From: DASZHJ01 sp963735465
Lineage (GTDB): Bacteria; Pseudomonadota; Alphaproteobacteria; ATCC43930; CGMCC-115725
Assembly (NCBI GenBank): GCA_963735465.1
Contig: CAVTLA010000001.1
Span: 2,914,001 to 2,978,000 of the forward strand
Reading direction: 5' to 3'
Length of the DNA: 64,000 bases
Shown: positions 55,667 to 64,000 of the stretch, piece by piece
Layout of the letters: every line of letters begins with the position of its first letter
How positions within the stretch are numbered: the first letter of the stretch is position 1
The notes under the pieces: model-generated
The model's database searches: none
What the model was told of the DNA's origin: nothing
What the model saw: only the letters and a program-made list of their open reading frames with translations
Translations under genes and position numbers: made by a program

Positions 55667-55960
55667 CTACCGCAGCGCCGGCATGCCAGGGGCCACAGCC
55701 GAGGCCATCAGCTGGCTGTCGTCATACTGCACCCGCCCCGCCTGGGAGGGAGTGAAGAGGACCTCCACCTGCAGCATCGCCGAGACCGCGGTCACCGCGG
55801 CGGCACAGATCGCGATGCGCCGCTGGCGCCGCAGCACCGTGGCAACCGCGTCCGGGCTGGCCGGGGCACGGACGGCCGCCGACAGGTACCAGAGTACCGC
55901 CCCCGCCACCGCGGCGAGGCTGGCACTCCACTGCAACAGATCGATCGTCGAATCAGACAT
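55667..55960 (-). CDS. Small two-helix membrane protein, hypothetical
   Basis: 97 residues. Two hydrophobic helices (LQWSASLAAVAGAVLWYLSA; IAICAAAVTAVSAMLQVEVL) are separated by a basic loop (LRRQRRIA), consistent with an inner-membrane hairpin. A GAGGGGAAC ribosome-binding site supports MSDSTIDLL at 55960 as the start. It lies upstream of the glycine riboswitch on the same strand, and the ~75 bp between its stop and the first aptamer probably include the gcv promoter. I do not recognise the family. Confidence 0.6.
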   Translation of the reverse strand: MSDSTIDLLQWSASLAAVAGAVLWYLSAAVRAPASPDAVATVLRRQRRIAICAAAVTAVSAMLQVEVLFTPSQAGRVQYDDSQLMASAVAPGMPALR

Positions 55961-56131
55961 TTTCGTTCCCCTCAAGCGCCATTCAGACGGCACGCTGGGG
56001 TGATCGTTGCATCAAATTTTATGGAAATAAAGTTAACGGCTACCCCGCAGGGGTTAACGCCGGAGGGGCGAATCCGGCGCTTTCGTTAACTCTCGATTCA
56101 CCTGAACGGCGGCACCGGAGCCGCGCGGCCC

Positions 56132-56665
56132 TCAGCCCGGGGCCTGCTGCTCGTGGTCCCTTACGAACTTCAGCTCCTCGGGAGTGAGTCGGAAACCGAA
56201 AAGGATGCCGAAATCGGCGCCAGTCCCGCTCTTCGGCAGCGGGATGAACTCGTCGTGCTCCTCCGTGATGTCCAGCCGACCCTGGCTCGCGGGGAACGCC
56301 AGGTCGATCACGAAGTCACGTTCGTTGAGAATGTTGTTCCGCCGGTCGACCACGGCGACGAAATAGGTGACCTGTCCCTTGCGCACGTCGGGCTTGGACC
56401 GCACCGCGACGACGCCGAGAGTGGTGAAGACGCTGAGGCCGCCCTTCTTCTTGTCGAACTCGCATTTGACGTAGGCGGTGGTCAGCCGGCCCCCATAGGA
56501 GATGGACTGCGGATCGGGGGTTTCGCCCGGTGCGAATTTCGCCACCGCCTTGAGCTCCGGGATGATCGCGATGCGCGGACAGCGCACCTCCTCGTTGCCG
56601 GTGCCGCACGCGGCGACGAAGAGCGTCAGCGCCAGGCCCGCCCCGCCTTGCAGGAGCTTACGCAT
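56132..56665 (-). CDS. Hypothetical lipoprotein
   Basis: 177 residues. A lipoprotein signal (LALTLFVAACGTGNEE, lipobox VAAC) is followed by a soluble region with one further Cys pair candidate (RCPRIAII; KCEFDKKKGGL). The extracytoplasmic part (VVAVRSKPDVRKGQVTYFVA; RNNILNERDFVIDLAFPASQ; GILFGFRLTPEELKFVRDHE) shows no family I can name. Its start shares a base with the CDGSH stop (TGATG), so it is co-translated with that gene. Confidence 0.65.
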   Translation of the reverse strand: MRKLLQGGAGLALTLFVAACGTGNEEVRCPRIAIIPELKAVAKFAPGETPDPQSISYGGRLTTAYVKCEFDKKKGGLSVFTTLGVVAVRSKPDVRKGQVTYFVAVVDRRNNILNERDFVIDLAFPASQGRLDITEEHDEFIPLPKSGTGADFGILFGFRLTPEELKFVRDHEQQAPG

Positions 56666-56904
56666 CAGATGCGATTGTGGCTGCCGTCGCAGAGTGGCCT
56701 GCCCTGGGTCTGCTTGCAGCCGCAGAACCAGACCTCCGCGGATTTCTCTGCCGTGTATTGCATCGGCGCGAGGCCCGTGCCCTTGTGAGAGCCATCGCAG
56801 AAGGGCTGCGACTTGCTGCGACCGCATGCGCACCACCAATATTCGCGGCCCGCCTCGACCTGGATGCCGTAGGGCGCTTTCTGCGCTGAAATCGGCTCGG
56901 CCAT
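56665..56904 (-). CDS. CDGSH iron-sulfur domain protein (two motifs)
   Basis: 79 residues. It holds two CDGSH motifs: CACGRSKSQPFCDGSH and CGCKQTQGRPLCDGSH, each the Cys3-His1 [2Fe-2S] pattern. Such small twin-CDGSH proteins in bacteria are thought to be redox or iron-sulfur carriers. It has no signal peptide. The stop shares a base with the following lipoprotein start (TGATG). The N-terminus AEPISAQKAPYGIQVEAGRE is typical of the family. Confidence 0.9.
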   Translation of the reverse strand: MAEPISAQKAPYGIQVEAGREYWWCACGRSKSQPFCDGSHKGTGLAPMQYTAEKSAEVWFCGCKQTQGRPLCDGSHNRI

Positions 56905-57169
56905 GACCCCTCTTCCTAATGATGGAGCGCTATATTACTTTGCCGCGCCGGAGCGGTGGCATCGTCGGCGCCCCCCTCGCCACTCGGGCGGGCGGGACTC
57001 TATGCGACGGCGCCCGGCCGCACAAGGGCCGGCCCACGCGGACGGGCCAGTCCGCCGGCGCCGATTCCGCTCGGAGACGTCATGCTCAGACAGCTCTCGC
57101 CAACCGTTCCCCGTGCCCGCGGCGCATGCGCCCGTCGGCGCGGCGCCGGCATCGCCTGAGCCCATCCGC
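56905..57169. other. 265-bp region upstream of thrB, no supported gene
   Basis: An open frame runs in phase into thrB but shows no protein features and is very Arg/Pro/Ala-rich, as expected for GC-rich spacer DNA. In many alphaproteobacteria ispH lies just upstream of thrB; no ispH sequence was recognised here. TATATT near 56932 could be part of a promoter. Confidence 0.4.
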
Positions 57170-58136
57170 ATGGCGGTCTACACCGATGTCGGCGACGAGG
57201 AGCTGGCGGCATTTATCGGGGAGTACGACATCGGCGAGGTGGTGTCCTGCAAAGGCATCGCCGAGGGGGTGGAGAATTCCAACTATCTCCTGCGCACCGA
57301 GCGCGCCACCTTCATCCTGACGCTCTACGAGAAGCGGGTCGATCCGGTCGAGCTGCCGTTCTTCATCGCGCTGATGGAGCATCTGGCGGGCCAGGGCATC
57401 GCCTGCCCGACGCCGGTGAAAGGACGCGACGGTGCCGCGCTGCGCACGCTCTGCGGCCGGCCGGCGGCGATTGTGACCTTCCTCGACGGCCTCTGGCCGC
57501 GCCGCATCCTGCCGGCCCATTGCGCGGGCGTCGGCGCGGCGCTGGCGCGGCTGCATCGCGCCGGCGAGGGCTTCGCCATGCGCCGGCCCAACAATCTGTC
57601 GGTGATGGGCTGGCGGCCGCTCTTCGAGGCCTGCCGGACCCGCGCCCACGAGGTGAAGCCGGGGCTGGCGGAGGAGCTCGGCCAGGAGCTCGACGAGCTC
57701 GAGCGCCGTTGGCCGCAGAATCTGCCCATCGGCACCATTCACGCCGACCTCTTCCCCGACAACGTCTTCTTTCGCGGGATGTCGGTCTCCGGCCTGATCG
57801 ATTTCTATTTCGCCTGCACGGATTTCCTCGCCTACGACGTGGCGATCTGCCTGAACGCCTGGTGCTTCGAGACCGACGGCGACTTCAACATCACCAAGGC
57901 CCGCCTGCTGCTGTCGCAGTATCGTGGCGTCAGGCCGCTCGACGCGGCGGAGATCGAGGCGTTGCCGCTGCTGGCGCGCGGCAGCGCGCTGCGCTTCCTG
58001 CTGACCCGGCTCTACGACCTTCTCAATCATCCCGTGGGCGCGATGGTGCAGGCCGAAGGATCCTCTCGAATATCTGCGCAAGCTGCGCTTCCACCGCGGC
58101 ATCACCCGCGCCGGCGCCTATGGGGTCGAGGCATGA
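57170..58136 (+). CDS. thrB: Homoserine kinase, ThrB2 type (one frameshift)
   Basis: Expected product 321 residues of the aminoglycoside-phosphotransferase (APH) fold. ThrB2-type kinases phosphorylate homoserine in threonine synthesis. N-terminal EGVENSNYLLRTERATFILT and the Brenner motif IGTIHADLFPDNVFF (with catalytic Asp) are visible, then GLIDFYFACTDFLAYDVAIC. An apparent extra G at 58055 shifts the frame near the end; the rest (DPLEYLRKLRFHRGITRAGA) continues in another frame to TGA 58134-58136. The stop overlaps the rnhA start (ATGA). Confidence 0.88.
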
Positions 58137-58615
58137 GCATGGCCGATGCCGAGGACGCCGCCGCTCACGGCCGCCGGCCGGCGGACGTCGTCCATGCTTT
58201 CACGGACGGCGCCTGCAGCGGCAATCCCGGGCCCGGCGGCTGGGGCGCCATCCTGCGCTTCGGCGACCGGGAGAAGGAGCTCTCCGGCTTCGAGGCGCAG
58301 ACCACCAACAACCGCATGGAGCTGATGGCGGCGATCGCGGCGCTGGAGACGCTGAAGCGGCCCTGCCGCGTGCGCATCCACACCGACAGCCGCTACCTCA
58401 TGGACGGCGCCACCCAGTGGATCGCGAGCTGGAAGCGGCGCGGCTGGAAAACCGCGGACAAGAAGCCGGTCAAGAACATCGACCTCTGGCAGCGCCTGGA
58501 GGCGGCGATGATGCCGCACGAGGTTGCCTGGACCTGGGTGCGCGGCCATGACGGACATCCCGAGAACGAGCGCGCCGACGCGCTTGCGCGCGCCGCCATC
58601 ACAGACAACCGATGA
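58133..58615 (+). CDS. rnhA: Ribonuclease HI
   Basis: 160 residues. RNase HI cuts the RNA strand of RNA-DNA hybrids. Active-site residues are visible: Asp in HAFTDGACSGNPGPGGWGA, Glu in TNNRMELMAAI, Asp in RIHTDSRYLMDGAT and Asp in HPENERADALA. The thrB-rnhA order is usual for alphaproteobacteria. It overlaps thrB by 4 bp. Because of the thrB frameshift it lies in the same frame as the thrB body, so a naive reading shows a false fusion. A second Met at 58139 is an alternative start. Confidence 0.95.
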   Translation: MSMADAEDAAAHGRRPADVVHAFTDGACSGNPGPGGWGAILRFGDREKELSGFEAQTTNNRMELMAAIAALETLKRPCRVRIHTDSRYLMDGATQWIASWKRRGWKTADKKPVKNIDLWQRLEAAMMPHEVAWTWVRGHDGHPENERADALARAAITDNR

Positions 58616-58694
58616 CTCAGAGGCAAGCGACTACGGCCTGATTTGGCCTCCCGCCGGCATCGGCGCGAGGCCGTCGAAACACCTAGGGGGAAAG

Positions 58695-59120
58695 ATGCTG
58701 CTGGCAAACTTTGCGATCCTGGCGACCGGGCTCTTCACCGGCGCGGCCGTCTACGTCAGCGTCGTCGAGCAGCCCGCCCGCATGGCCTGCCCGATGGAAG
58801 TCGCCATGACCCACTGGCGGCCGAGCTACCAGCGCGCCAGCGTGATGCAGGCGTCGCTCGCGGTTCTCGGCACGCTGATGGCGCTCGCGGTCTGGAACAA
58901 GGGCGCCAGCGACGCCTGGCTGGTGGCCGCCCTCCTCCTCGGCGCGGTGGTGCCCTTCACCTTCCTGGTGATGTGGCCGACGAACAAGCAGCTCAACGAC
59001 GCCCGCCTCTACAGCTCTGACGAGGTCGCGCGCGGACTGCTGCGCCGCTGGGGATGGCTGCATTCCGTCCGCGCCGGCCTCAGCGTCGCGGCCCTGGTGC
59101 TGATGCTGTTCTACAGCTGA
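58695..59120 (+). CDS. DUF1772 (anthrone oxygenase-like) membrane protein
   Basis: 141 residues with four predicted helices: FAILATGLFTGAAVYVSVVE, QASLAVLGTLMALAVWNKGA, LLLGAVVPFTFLVMWPTNKQ and AGLSVAALVLMLFYS. EQPARM, PTNKQLND and RWGWLHSVRAGLSV fit DUF1772, a family with a few anthrone-oxygenase-like members and mostly unknown function. An AGGGGGAAAG ribosome-binding site precedes the ATG. The gene converges on the peroxiredoxin gene and shares a terminator region with it. Confidence 0.82.
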   Translation: MLLANFAILATGLFTGAAVYVSVVEQPARMACPMEVAMTHWRPSYQRASVMQASLAVLGTLMALAVWNKGASDAWLVAALLLGAVVPFTFLVMWPTNKQLNDARLYSSDEVARGLLRRWGWLHSVRAGLSVAALVLMLFYS

Positions 59121-59141
59121 TCGCGAACCCCAAAAGCAAAA

Positions 59142-59164
59142 CCGCCGCCCGAGCGGGGCGGCGG
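59142..59164 (-). terminator. Intrinsic terminator between DUF1772 and peroxiredoxin genes
   Basis: CCGCCGCCC (59142-59150) pairs with GGGCGGCGG (59156-59164) around a 5-nt loop. On the minus strand the stem is followed by a TTTTGCTTTT tract, which suits termination of the peroxiredoxin transcript; on the plus strand the tail is weak. Confidence 0.7.
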
Positions 59165-59190
59165 CTGCCGTTTGCAAAGCCCGGGCGCGA

Positions 59191-59670
59191 TCAGAGCGCC
59201 TTCAGCACCGCCTCGACGCTCGACACCTCGAAGGCGCCGGGGTTCTCGACGTTGAGCGTCTTCACCACGCCGTCCTGCACGACCATGGCGTAGCGCTTCG
59301 AGCGCTTGCCCATGCCATAGCCGCTGCCGTCCATCTCGAGATCGATGGCGCGGGTGAAATCGCCGTTGCCGTCGGCGAGCATCAGCACTTTGCCGTCGGC
59401 CTTCTGATCCTTGCCCCACGCATTCATCACGAACGCGTCATTGACCGAGAGGCAGGCGATGGTGTCGACGCCCTTGCCCTTGAGCTCGTCCGCCTTCTGC
59501 ACGAAACCGGGTAGGTGCTTGGCGGAGCAGGTCGGCGTGAACGCGCCCGGAAGCGCGAACAGCACGACCTTCTTGCCCTTGAAGATATCGTCCGTGGTGA
59601 TTTCCTTGACGCCGTCCGACGTCATGTGCCGGAGCTTCACCGACGGGATTTTATCGCCAACCTTGATCAT
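59191..59670 (-). CDS. Peroxiredoxin, Prx5-like
   Basis: 159 residues. Peroxidatic Cys48 lies in PGAFTPTCSAKHLPGF, the Prx5/AhpE-type active-site loop. A second Cys73 in DTIACLSVND could act as resolving residue or be structural. MGKRSKRYAMVVQDGVV and NVENPGAF are typical of the family. It reduces peroxides with a thiol donor, probably in the cytoplasm. It is divergent from nothing close; the DsbD-like gene lies upstream on the same strand, 112 bp away. Confidence 0.92.
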   Translation of the reverse strand: MIKVGDKIPSVKLRHMTSDGVKEITTDDIFKGKKVVLFALPGAFTPTCSAKHLPGFVQKADELKGKGVDTIACLSVNDAFVMNAWGKDQKADGKVLMLADGNGDFTRAIDLEMDGSGYGMGKRSKRYAMVVQDGVVKTLNVENPGAFEVSSVEAVLKAL

Positions 59671-59782
59671 TGCCGCTCCCTTTCTGGTCTTGATTCGGAT
59701 GGTAATTGCTGAATTCCCGGCTCCAGGCGTCTTGGCGCCAAGCCGCATGCACGGGTCAACATAAAGCCTGGCGCCGGGAAAA

Positions 59783-61906
59783 TCATCCCCCATTCCCCGC
59801 GGTTTCCGGCGTGGGCGTACCACCCTTGGCGCGCTCCAGCGCCGCCTGCACATCGGCGGAGCTGAGAAGCTCGGAGAGCGCGATTCCCGTCGGCGCGCCA
59901 GGTCCGTAAACGATATTGAAGGGGATGCCGTACCGGCCGTAGCTGCGCAGATAATCGGCAATTCCCGGATCGGGCCGGGTCCAGTCGGCCTGCATGGCGA
60001 CGACGCCCGCCGCCTGCAGGCGCTCGCTCACCGGCGCCTGATCCAGCACCAGCCGCTTGTTGACCTGGCAGGTGAGGCACCAGCGGGCGGTGACGTCGAC
60101 GAAGACGATCTTGCCGTCGCTCACCAGGCCGGCGATGCTACCGCGATCGAAGGGCTGCCAGAGCGCATCCACCGTGGCGCTCTCGGGGACAGCCGGCGTA
60201 GGCGCCGCCGCCGCCGCGCCGAGCGCCGCGAGGATCGAGAGGAAAGCGCCGGCGGCACGCAGACGTGACGCCGCGAGCGCCACCAGCAGGATCACGGGAA
60301 CCGCCAGCAGCACCGCGACCTCCACGGCGGAGGCGATGCCGACCTCGGCAGCCAGCACGAAGATAAGCCAGCCGGCGGTGCCCAGCAGCGCCACGCCGAG
60401 GAGACGCCGCAGCAGCAGCATCCAGCGACCCGGCCGCGGCAGCAGCCGCGCCAGGGCCGGCACCGCCGCCACCAGGAGATACGGCAGCGCCAATCCCACG
60501 CCGAGCGCCGCGAAGATGACGAGGATGTCGAGGCTGGTGCCGGCAAGCGCGAAGCCCACGGCGGTGCCGAGGAAGGGCGCGGAGCACGGCGTCGCCAGCA
60601 GGGCGGCGAAGACGCCGGTCACGACATTGCCGAGCAACGAATGCCCGCCGACCACGCCCGCCGCCCGATCGGCGATCCAGCGCGGCAGGCGGATCTCCAG
60701 GAGACCCCAGAGATTGGCGGCGAACAGCGCGGTGACCGCGGCCATGGCGGCGAGGAACAGCGGCTCCTGGAACTGCACGCCCCAGCCCACCGCCACGCCG
60801 GCGTCGCGCAACCCGATCATCGCGCCGGCAAGGCCCAGGAAGGCAAGCAGGATGCCGGCGGCGGTGGCGAGGAAGCCGCGGCGCAACGCGCCGGCATTGT
60901 CGCGATCGCGCACCACGCCCATCAGCTTGAGGGACAGCACCGGCAGCACGCAGGGCATGAAGTTGAGGATCAATCCGCCGATGAGCGCGGTCAGCAGCAT
61001 CGGCAGCAGCCGCGCCAGCTCGCTCGGCGCCGGCGTCTCGGCCGGGAATGCCGACGCCTCGAGGGTACGCGTCCCGTCCACGACAGTCACCGTGAGCGGA
61101 TGACCGGCGAGGCTGGGCGGGGTCTTGCCGGCGGTGAAGATCGCGAGGCGGAGCGCCGGTCGCCTGACATCGTCGGCGATTACTTTCGGCGCGCCGAAGG
61201 CGACGCCGTCAGGTCCCTCGACGAAAGCGTCGGGATGGACGAGCGGCGGATCGGCGGTCAGCAGCAGCGTCAGCGCCGGCTTGCCGCCGGTCTCGATGGT
61301 CATCCCCTGCAGACGGATTCCTGCCGCGACGCCGTCCGCCGGCACCTGGTCCTGGAAACGGCCGATCAGCTCGGCGAAGCCCGCACCATTGATCGGCGCG
61401 CCGCCCGCGGGAAGATCGAGGGTGAGCGTCGCCTCATAGGGAATGCAGATGTTCTCGCAGGTGAGGTACTGCAGCGCCGCCACCGCGTGCAGCGCCTCGC
61501 CAGCGTGCTGCAGATGCACGGTAATCGGCAGCACCACCTCGCCCTCATAGCCGACGGTCTCCAATCCCAACACGCTGAAGCGCCTGGGCGCCGGCCACGC
61601 CACCGTGGCGTCGGCGAGGTTCTGCGAGCCGGTCCAGTCCAGATGCGGCGGATAGCCGGCATCGCCGGGCGAGCGCCAGTAGATCTTCCAGTGCGAGGCG
61701 AGTTCGAACTGCAAGCCGAGCCGCACGGTGTCGCCGGCATCGACGGCGGGCTCGGCCGATATCAGGCGGACACGGCCCTGCTCGGTGGTGAACCACGCCG
61801 AGGCCGCATCCTCCGCCACGGCCGCGGGCACGGCGGCCCCGAGCCCGGCCAGGAGGCCGAGGCCCCAGGCCAGGTATCGCAGGCGGCGGAGAAACCTATG
61901 TCGCAT
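59783..61906 (-). CDS. Protein-disulfide reductase DsbD family (ScsB-like)
   Basis: 707 residues. The N-terminal region carries a signal peptide (LAWGLGLLAGLGAAVPAAVA) and a DsbC/DsbD-like periplasmic domain with a CENICIPYEATL block near residue 155. A central DsbD membrane domain with about eight helices begins near residue 300 (LNFMPCVLPVLSLKLMG; TPCSAPFLGTAVGFALAG). The C-terminal thioredoxin domain has CxxC in VTARWCLTCQVNKRLVLD near residue 610. It moves electrons from cytoplasmic thioredoxin to the periplasm. It is divergent from yqgE. Confidence 0.9.
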   Translation of the reverse strand: MRHRFLRRLRYLAWGLGLLAGLGAAVPAAVAEDAASAWFTTEQGRVRLISAEPAVDAGDTVRLGLQFELASHWKIYWRSPGDAGYPPHLDWTGSQNLADATVAWPAPRRFSVLGLETVGYEGEVVLPITVHLQHAGEALHAVAALQYLTCENICIPYEATLTLDLPAGGAPINGAGFAELIGRFQDQVPADGVAAGIRLQGMTIETGGKPALTLLLTADPPLVHPDAFVEGPDGVAFGAPKVIADDVRRPALRLAIFTAGKTPPSLAGHPLTVTVVDGTRTLEASAFPAETPAPSELARLLPMLLTALIGGLILNFMPCVLPVLSLKLMGVVRDRDNAGALRRGFLATAAGILLAFLGLAGAMIGLRDAGVAVGWGVQFQEPLFLAAMAAVTALFAANLWGLLEIRLPRWIADRAAGVVGGHSLLGNVVTGVFAALLATPCSAPFLGTAVGFALAGTSLDILVIFAALGVGLALPYLLVAAVPALARLLPRPGRWMLLLRRLLGVALLGTAGWLIFVLAAEVGIASAVEVAVLLAVPVILLVALAASRLRAAGAFLSILAALGAAAAAPTPAVPESATVDALWQPFDRGSIAGLVSDGKIVFVDVTARWCLTCQVNKRLVLDQAPVSERLQAAGVVAMQADWTRPDPGIADYLRSYGRYGIPFNIVYGPGAPTGIALSELLSSADVQAALERAKGGTPTPETAGNGG

Positions 61907-62055
61907 GTGCCCGGTTATATAGGCTGAGCAGTGTGTTGCGGAAGCTCACAAGCCCGTCAGGTCGCGGAAAGGCGGCGCCGGACAGGCGCTGGACTCTTGC
62001 GTCACAGCCTGCGCCGACCTATGTCAAAAGCAAGTGGGAACAAGGAGATCGTGGT

Positions 62056-62610
62056 TTGACTTCCCTGGCGGGCCAATTGCTGGTGGCGATGCCGCAGATG
62101 CAGGACCATCGCTTCGCGCGATCGGTGATCTATCTCTGCGCCCACGGCAGCGAGGGGGCCATGGGGCTGGTGGTCAACAAGCTCGTGGACGACCTCACCC
62201 TGTCCGAGCTCATGAGCCAGCTCGGAATTACCGCCGAGGGCCTGAAGAGCGACGGCAAGGTGCATTTCGGCGGGCCGGTCGAGTCCGGCCGCGGCTTCGT
62301 CCTGCATTCGAGCGATTACACCGAGGAAGGCACCCTGGTCATCGGCGACAACGTGGCGCTGACCGCCACTCTCGACATCCTGCGCGCCATCGGCCGCGGC
62401 GCCGGCCCGCAAAAGTGCCTGCTGGCGCTGGGCTATGCCGGCTGGGGCCCGGGCCAGCTGGACGCGGAGATCCAGGCCAACGGCTGGCTCCATGCGGACG
62501 CGGACGAGAACCTGGTGTTCGACCCCGAACCCGACGACAAATGGCGCCGGGCACTGGCCAAGATCGGCGTCGACCTCTCCGTGCTGTCCGGCGAGGCCGG
62601 GCACGCCTGA
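62056..62610 (+). CDS. YqgE/AlgH family protein
   Basis: 184 residues from TTG 62056, the usual family length; the AAGGAG at 62042-62047, 8 nt upstream, decides this start over the GTG at 61933. Conserved blocks are GQLLVAMPQMQDHRFARSVI, GSEGAMGLVVNK, HFGGPVESGRGFVLHS and LLALGYAGWGPGQLDAEIQ. YqgE/AlgH is a soluble protein of unclear function, once linked to alginate regulation. It is divergent from the DsbD-like gene. Confidence 0.9.
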   Translation: MTSLAGQLLVAMPQMQDHRFARSVIYLCAHGSEGAMGLVVNKLVDDLTLSELMSQLGITAEGLKSDGKVHFGGPVESGRGFVLHSSDYTEEGTLVIGDNVALTATLDILRAIGRGAGPQKCLLALGYAGWGPGQLDAEIQANGWLHADADENLVFDPEPDDKWRRALAKIGVDLSVLSGEAGHA

Positions 62611-62614
62611 ACGG

Positions 62615-63220
62615 CTACCGCCGCGTCCACTCCTCGCGCAGCAGCGCGAAGAGGACGTGGTCCTGCCATTTGCCGTCGATGCAGAGGTAGCGCCGTGCGT
62701 AGCCTTCCTCCTGGAAGCCGCAGCGCTCCAGCAGGTGCCGGCTCGCCGCATTGTGCGGCAGGCAGGCCGCCTCGATGCGGTGCAGGTTGAGGCGGTCGAA
62801 GGCGAAGCCCAGCGTCAGCCGCAGACCTTCCTTCATGTAGCCGCGGCTGGCGTAGCGCTCGCCCATCCAGTAGCCGAGGCTGCCGGTCTCGGCGACGCCG
62901 CGGCGCACATTGGTGAGGCCGATGCCGCCCATGAGCTGGCCGTCATCGCGGCGGAACAGGAAGAAGCTGTAGCCCTGGTCGGTGCGCCAATCGAGGGCAT
63001 AGCGCGCGAGCCGGCGGCGGAACGCGCCGCGGCTCAGCGCGTCGGCGCTCCAGCTCGGCTCCCACGGCGTCAGGAAGCGGCGGGACTCGCCGCGCAGCTC
63101 GGCCCAGGAGTTGAAATCCACACGCTCCGCCGGGCGCAGGGTCACGCGATCGCTGAGCAGCCGGAGCGGCGGCGGCGATCCCGCGAACAGTCGCGGCAGG
63201 CGCAGGATGTCGGTCGCCAT
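62615..63220 (-). CDS. GNAT N-acetyltransferase, RimJ/RimL-like
   Basis: 201 residues. The acetyl-CoA loop lies in YWMGERYASRGYMKEGLRLT, and FDRLNLHRIEAACLPHNAAS, followed by RHLLERCGFQEEGYARRYLC, is the typical RimJ signature. RimJ-like enzymes acetylate ribosomal proteins or other small N-terminal amines; which is unknown. It converges on yqgE with 4 bp between and lies 20 bp downstream of the M16 peptidase gene on the same strand. Confidence 0.9.
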   Translation of the reverse strand: MATDILRLPRLFAGSPPPLRLLSDRVTLRPAERVDFNSWAELRGESRRFLTPWEPSWSADALSRGAFRRRLARYALDWRTDQGYSFFLFRRDDGQLMGGIGLTNVRRGVAETGSLGYWMGERYASRGYMKEGLRLTLGFAFDRLNLHRIEAACLPHNAASRHLLERCGFQEEGYARRYLCIDGKWQDHVLFALLREEWTRR

Positions 63221-63240
63221 CCCGAGTCTCTCCCTGCGCC

Positions 63241-64000
63241 TCAGGCGGCGAGGCGGCTGCTGACGCGGCCGTAGTCTTCCAGGCGCCCGATCGGCCCCAG
63301 CGCGGTCAGGGTCAGCGGACCGCCGCTGAGCCGGTGCGCGGCGCGGATGATGGCGGCCTCGTCCACCGCCTCGACCCGGCGCACCGTGTCCTGCACGTCG
63401 AACGGCTTGTTGAACATCAACATGTGGTGCGCCTGCTGCTCCGCGCGTCCCGAGGTGCTCTCCAGCGTCATCAGGATACCGGACTTGAGCTGCGCCCGCG
63501 CGCGCTGAATCTCGTCGGCGTCGAGTCCCAGAGGCAGTCGGCGCATTTCCTCGCACAGGACAGGCACCAGCTCCGCCACCTCGCTCTCGCCGGTGCCGGC
63601 ATAGATGCCGAAGAGCCCGGCGTCGCTGTAGGCGTGGACGAAGGAGTAGATGGAATAGACCAGGCCGCGCTTCTCGCGGATTTCCTGGAAAAGCCGCGAG
63701 GACATGCCGCCGCCGAAGGCGACCGACAGCACCGAGAGCGCGTAGTAGTCGGGATCGTCATAGGCAACGCCGGGAAAGCCCAGCAGCACGTGGACCTGCT
63801 CGAGGTCGCGGGGATGGCGCAGATCGCCGCCGAGGTAGCGGGGCGCCTCGACCCGCATGTCGGCGTGGGCGGGCAGCATCTTAAAGGAACGCTCGGCCTG
63901 GGCCACGATGGCGTCGTGGTCCACCCGGCCCGCCGCCACCAGCACCATGCCGTCGGCGCCGTAGTGGCGCCGCATGTAGCCCGAAACGGTGTCGCGGTCG
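63241..64000 (-). CDS. M16 family peptidase, C-terminal part
   Basis: The last about 252 residues of an M16 zinc peptidase (mitochondrial processing peptidase-like). The inactive second-half motifs are seen: MVLVAAGRVDHDAIVAQAER, FPGVAYDDPDYYALSVLSVA, FGGGMSSRLFQEIREKRGLV and YSIYSFVHAYSDAGLFGIYA. The HxxEH zinc site, expected near the N-terminus, lies outside the window. In alphaproteobacteria this gene is often followed by a RimJ-type acetyltransferase, as here. Confidence 0.88.
   Translation of the reverse strand, partial: DRDTVSGYMRRHYGADGMVLVAAGRVDHDAIVAQAERSFKMLPAHADMRVEAPRYLGGDLRHPRDLEQVHVLLGFPGVAYDDPDYYALSVLSVAFGGGMSSRLFQEIREKRGLVYSIYSFVHAYSDAGLFGIYAGTGESEVAELVPVLCEEMRRLPLGLDADEIQRARAQLKSGILMTLESTSGRAEQQAHHMLMFNKPFDVQDTVRRVEAVDEAAIIRAAHRLSGGPLTLTALGPIGRLEDYGRVSSRLAA

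Noticed and set aside
56903..58615. An apparent ThrB-RNase HI fusion protein.
   Set aside because: The fusion arises only because one extra base in thrB puts its body in the frame of rnhA; the normal thrB end and overlapping rnhA start are both present.

Overview
The window is GC-rich, densely packed chromosomal DNA from an alphaproteobacterium, probably Rhodospirillales-like (order-level placement is inference). Pointers are the psd-pssA pair, a DUF2336 protein, MlaEFD with an N-terminal STAS-like domain on MlaE, a CDP-alcohol PssA, a gcvT-gcvH-gcvPA-gcvPB operon behind a tandem glycine riboswitch, and DUF6969. I see no rRNA, tRNA, CRISPR array, transposase or integrase. Most of the window is ordinary chromosome; accessory features are clustered at a few places.

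Layout. 1-5 kb: tail of a MoxR/DUF58/DUF4159 membrane operon, with seven apparent frameshifts in two adjacent genes. 5-9 kb: LysR, GST, a flavin/PNPOx-like protein and phosphatidylethanolamine synthesis (psd, pssA). 9-13 kb: an iron-type ABC binding protein and fused permease without ATPase, then a Cache protein without output domain. 13-16 kb: GNAT, luciferase-like oxidoreductase, prfC. 16-20 kb: GAF-PAS histidine kinase and an SH3/lysozyme-like protein. 19.7-24.6 kb: a translationally coupled three-gene operon of a Ddl-like ATP-grasp ligase, a transporter fusing two extracytoplasmic sensor modules to an MFS permease, and a periplasmic ABC_sub_bind protein. This is the best candidate here for an undescribed system.

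25-36 kb: MetX-like hydrolase, MarR with a divergent FAD monooxygenase, a cyclic-nucleotide-gated K+ channel, DUF2336, and the mlaE-mlaF-mlaD-lipoprotein-DUF6969 operon for lipid transport. 36-38.5 kb: apt, followed by a 2.4 kb regulator module (SnoaL, isonitrile-hydratase-like DJ-1 protein, GlxA) bracketed by a 44-bp direct repeat that duplicates the 3' end of apt. 38.5-41.7 kb: a GAF-AraC regulator and a truncated winged-helix/ATPase regulator. 41.7-45.6 kb: the potF-potA-potB-potC polyamine transporter. 45.7-50.7 kb: O-methyltransferase, CHRD lipoprotein, and a glycolipid-type cluster (GT-C/YfhO-like membrane protein, methyltransferase, GT2). 50.9-55.6 kb: glycine cleavage operon. 55.7-64 kb: small membrane protein, lipoprotein, twin CDGSH protein, thrB-rnhA, DUF1772, peroxiredoxin, DsbD, YqgE/AlgH, RimJ-type GNAT and the C-terminal part of an M16 peptidase.

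Twelve single-base indels (eleven insertions, one deletion) break otherwise well-conserved genes, ten of them in the first 12.6 kb. Protein similarity resumes immediately after each, so base-calling or assembly error is the likeliest explanation; these genes are annotated across the breaks.
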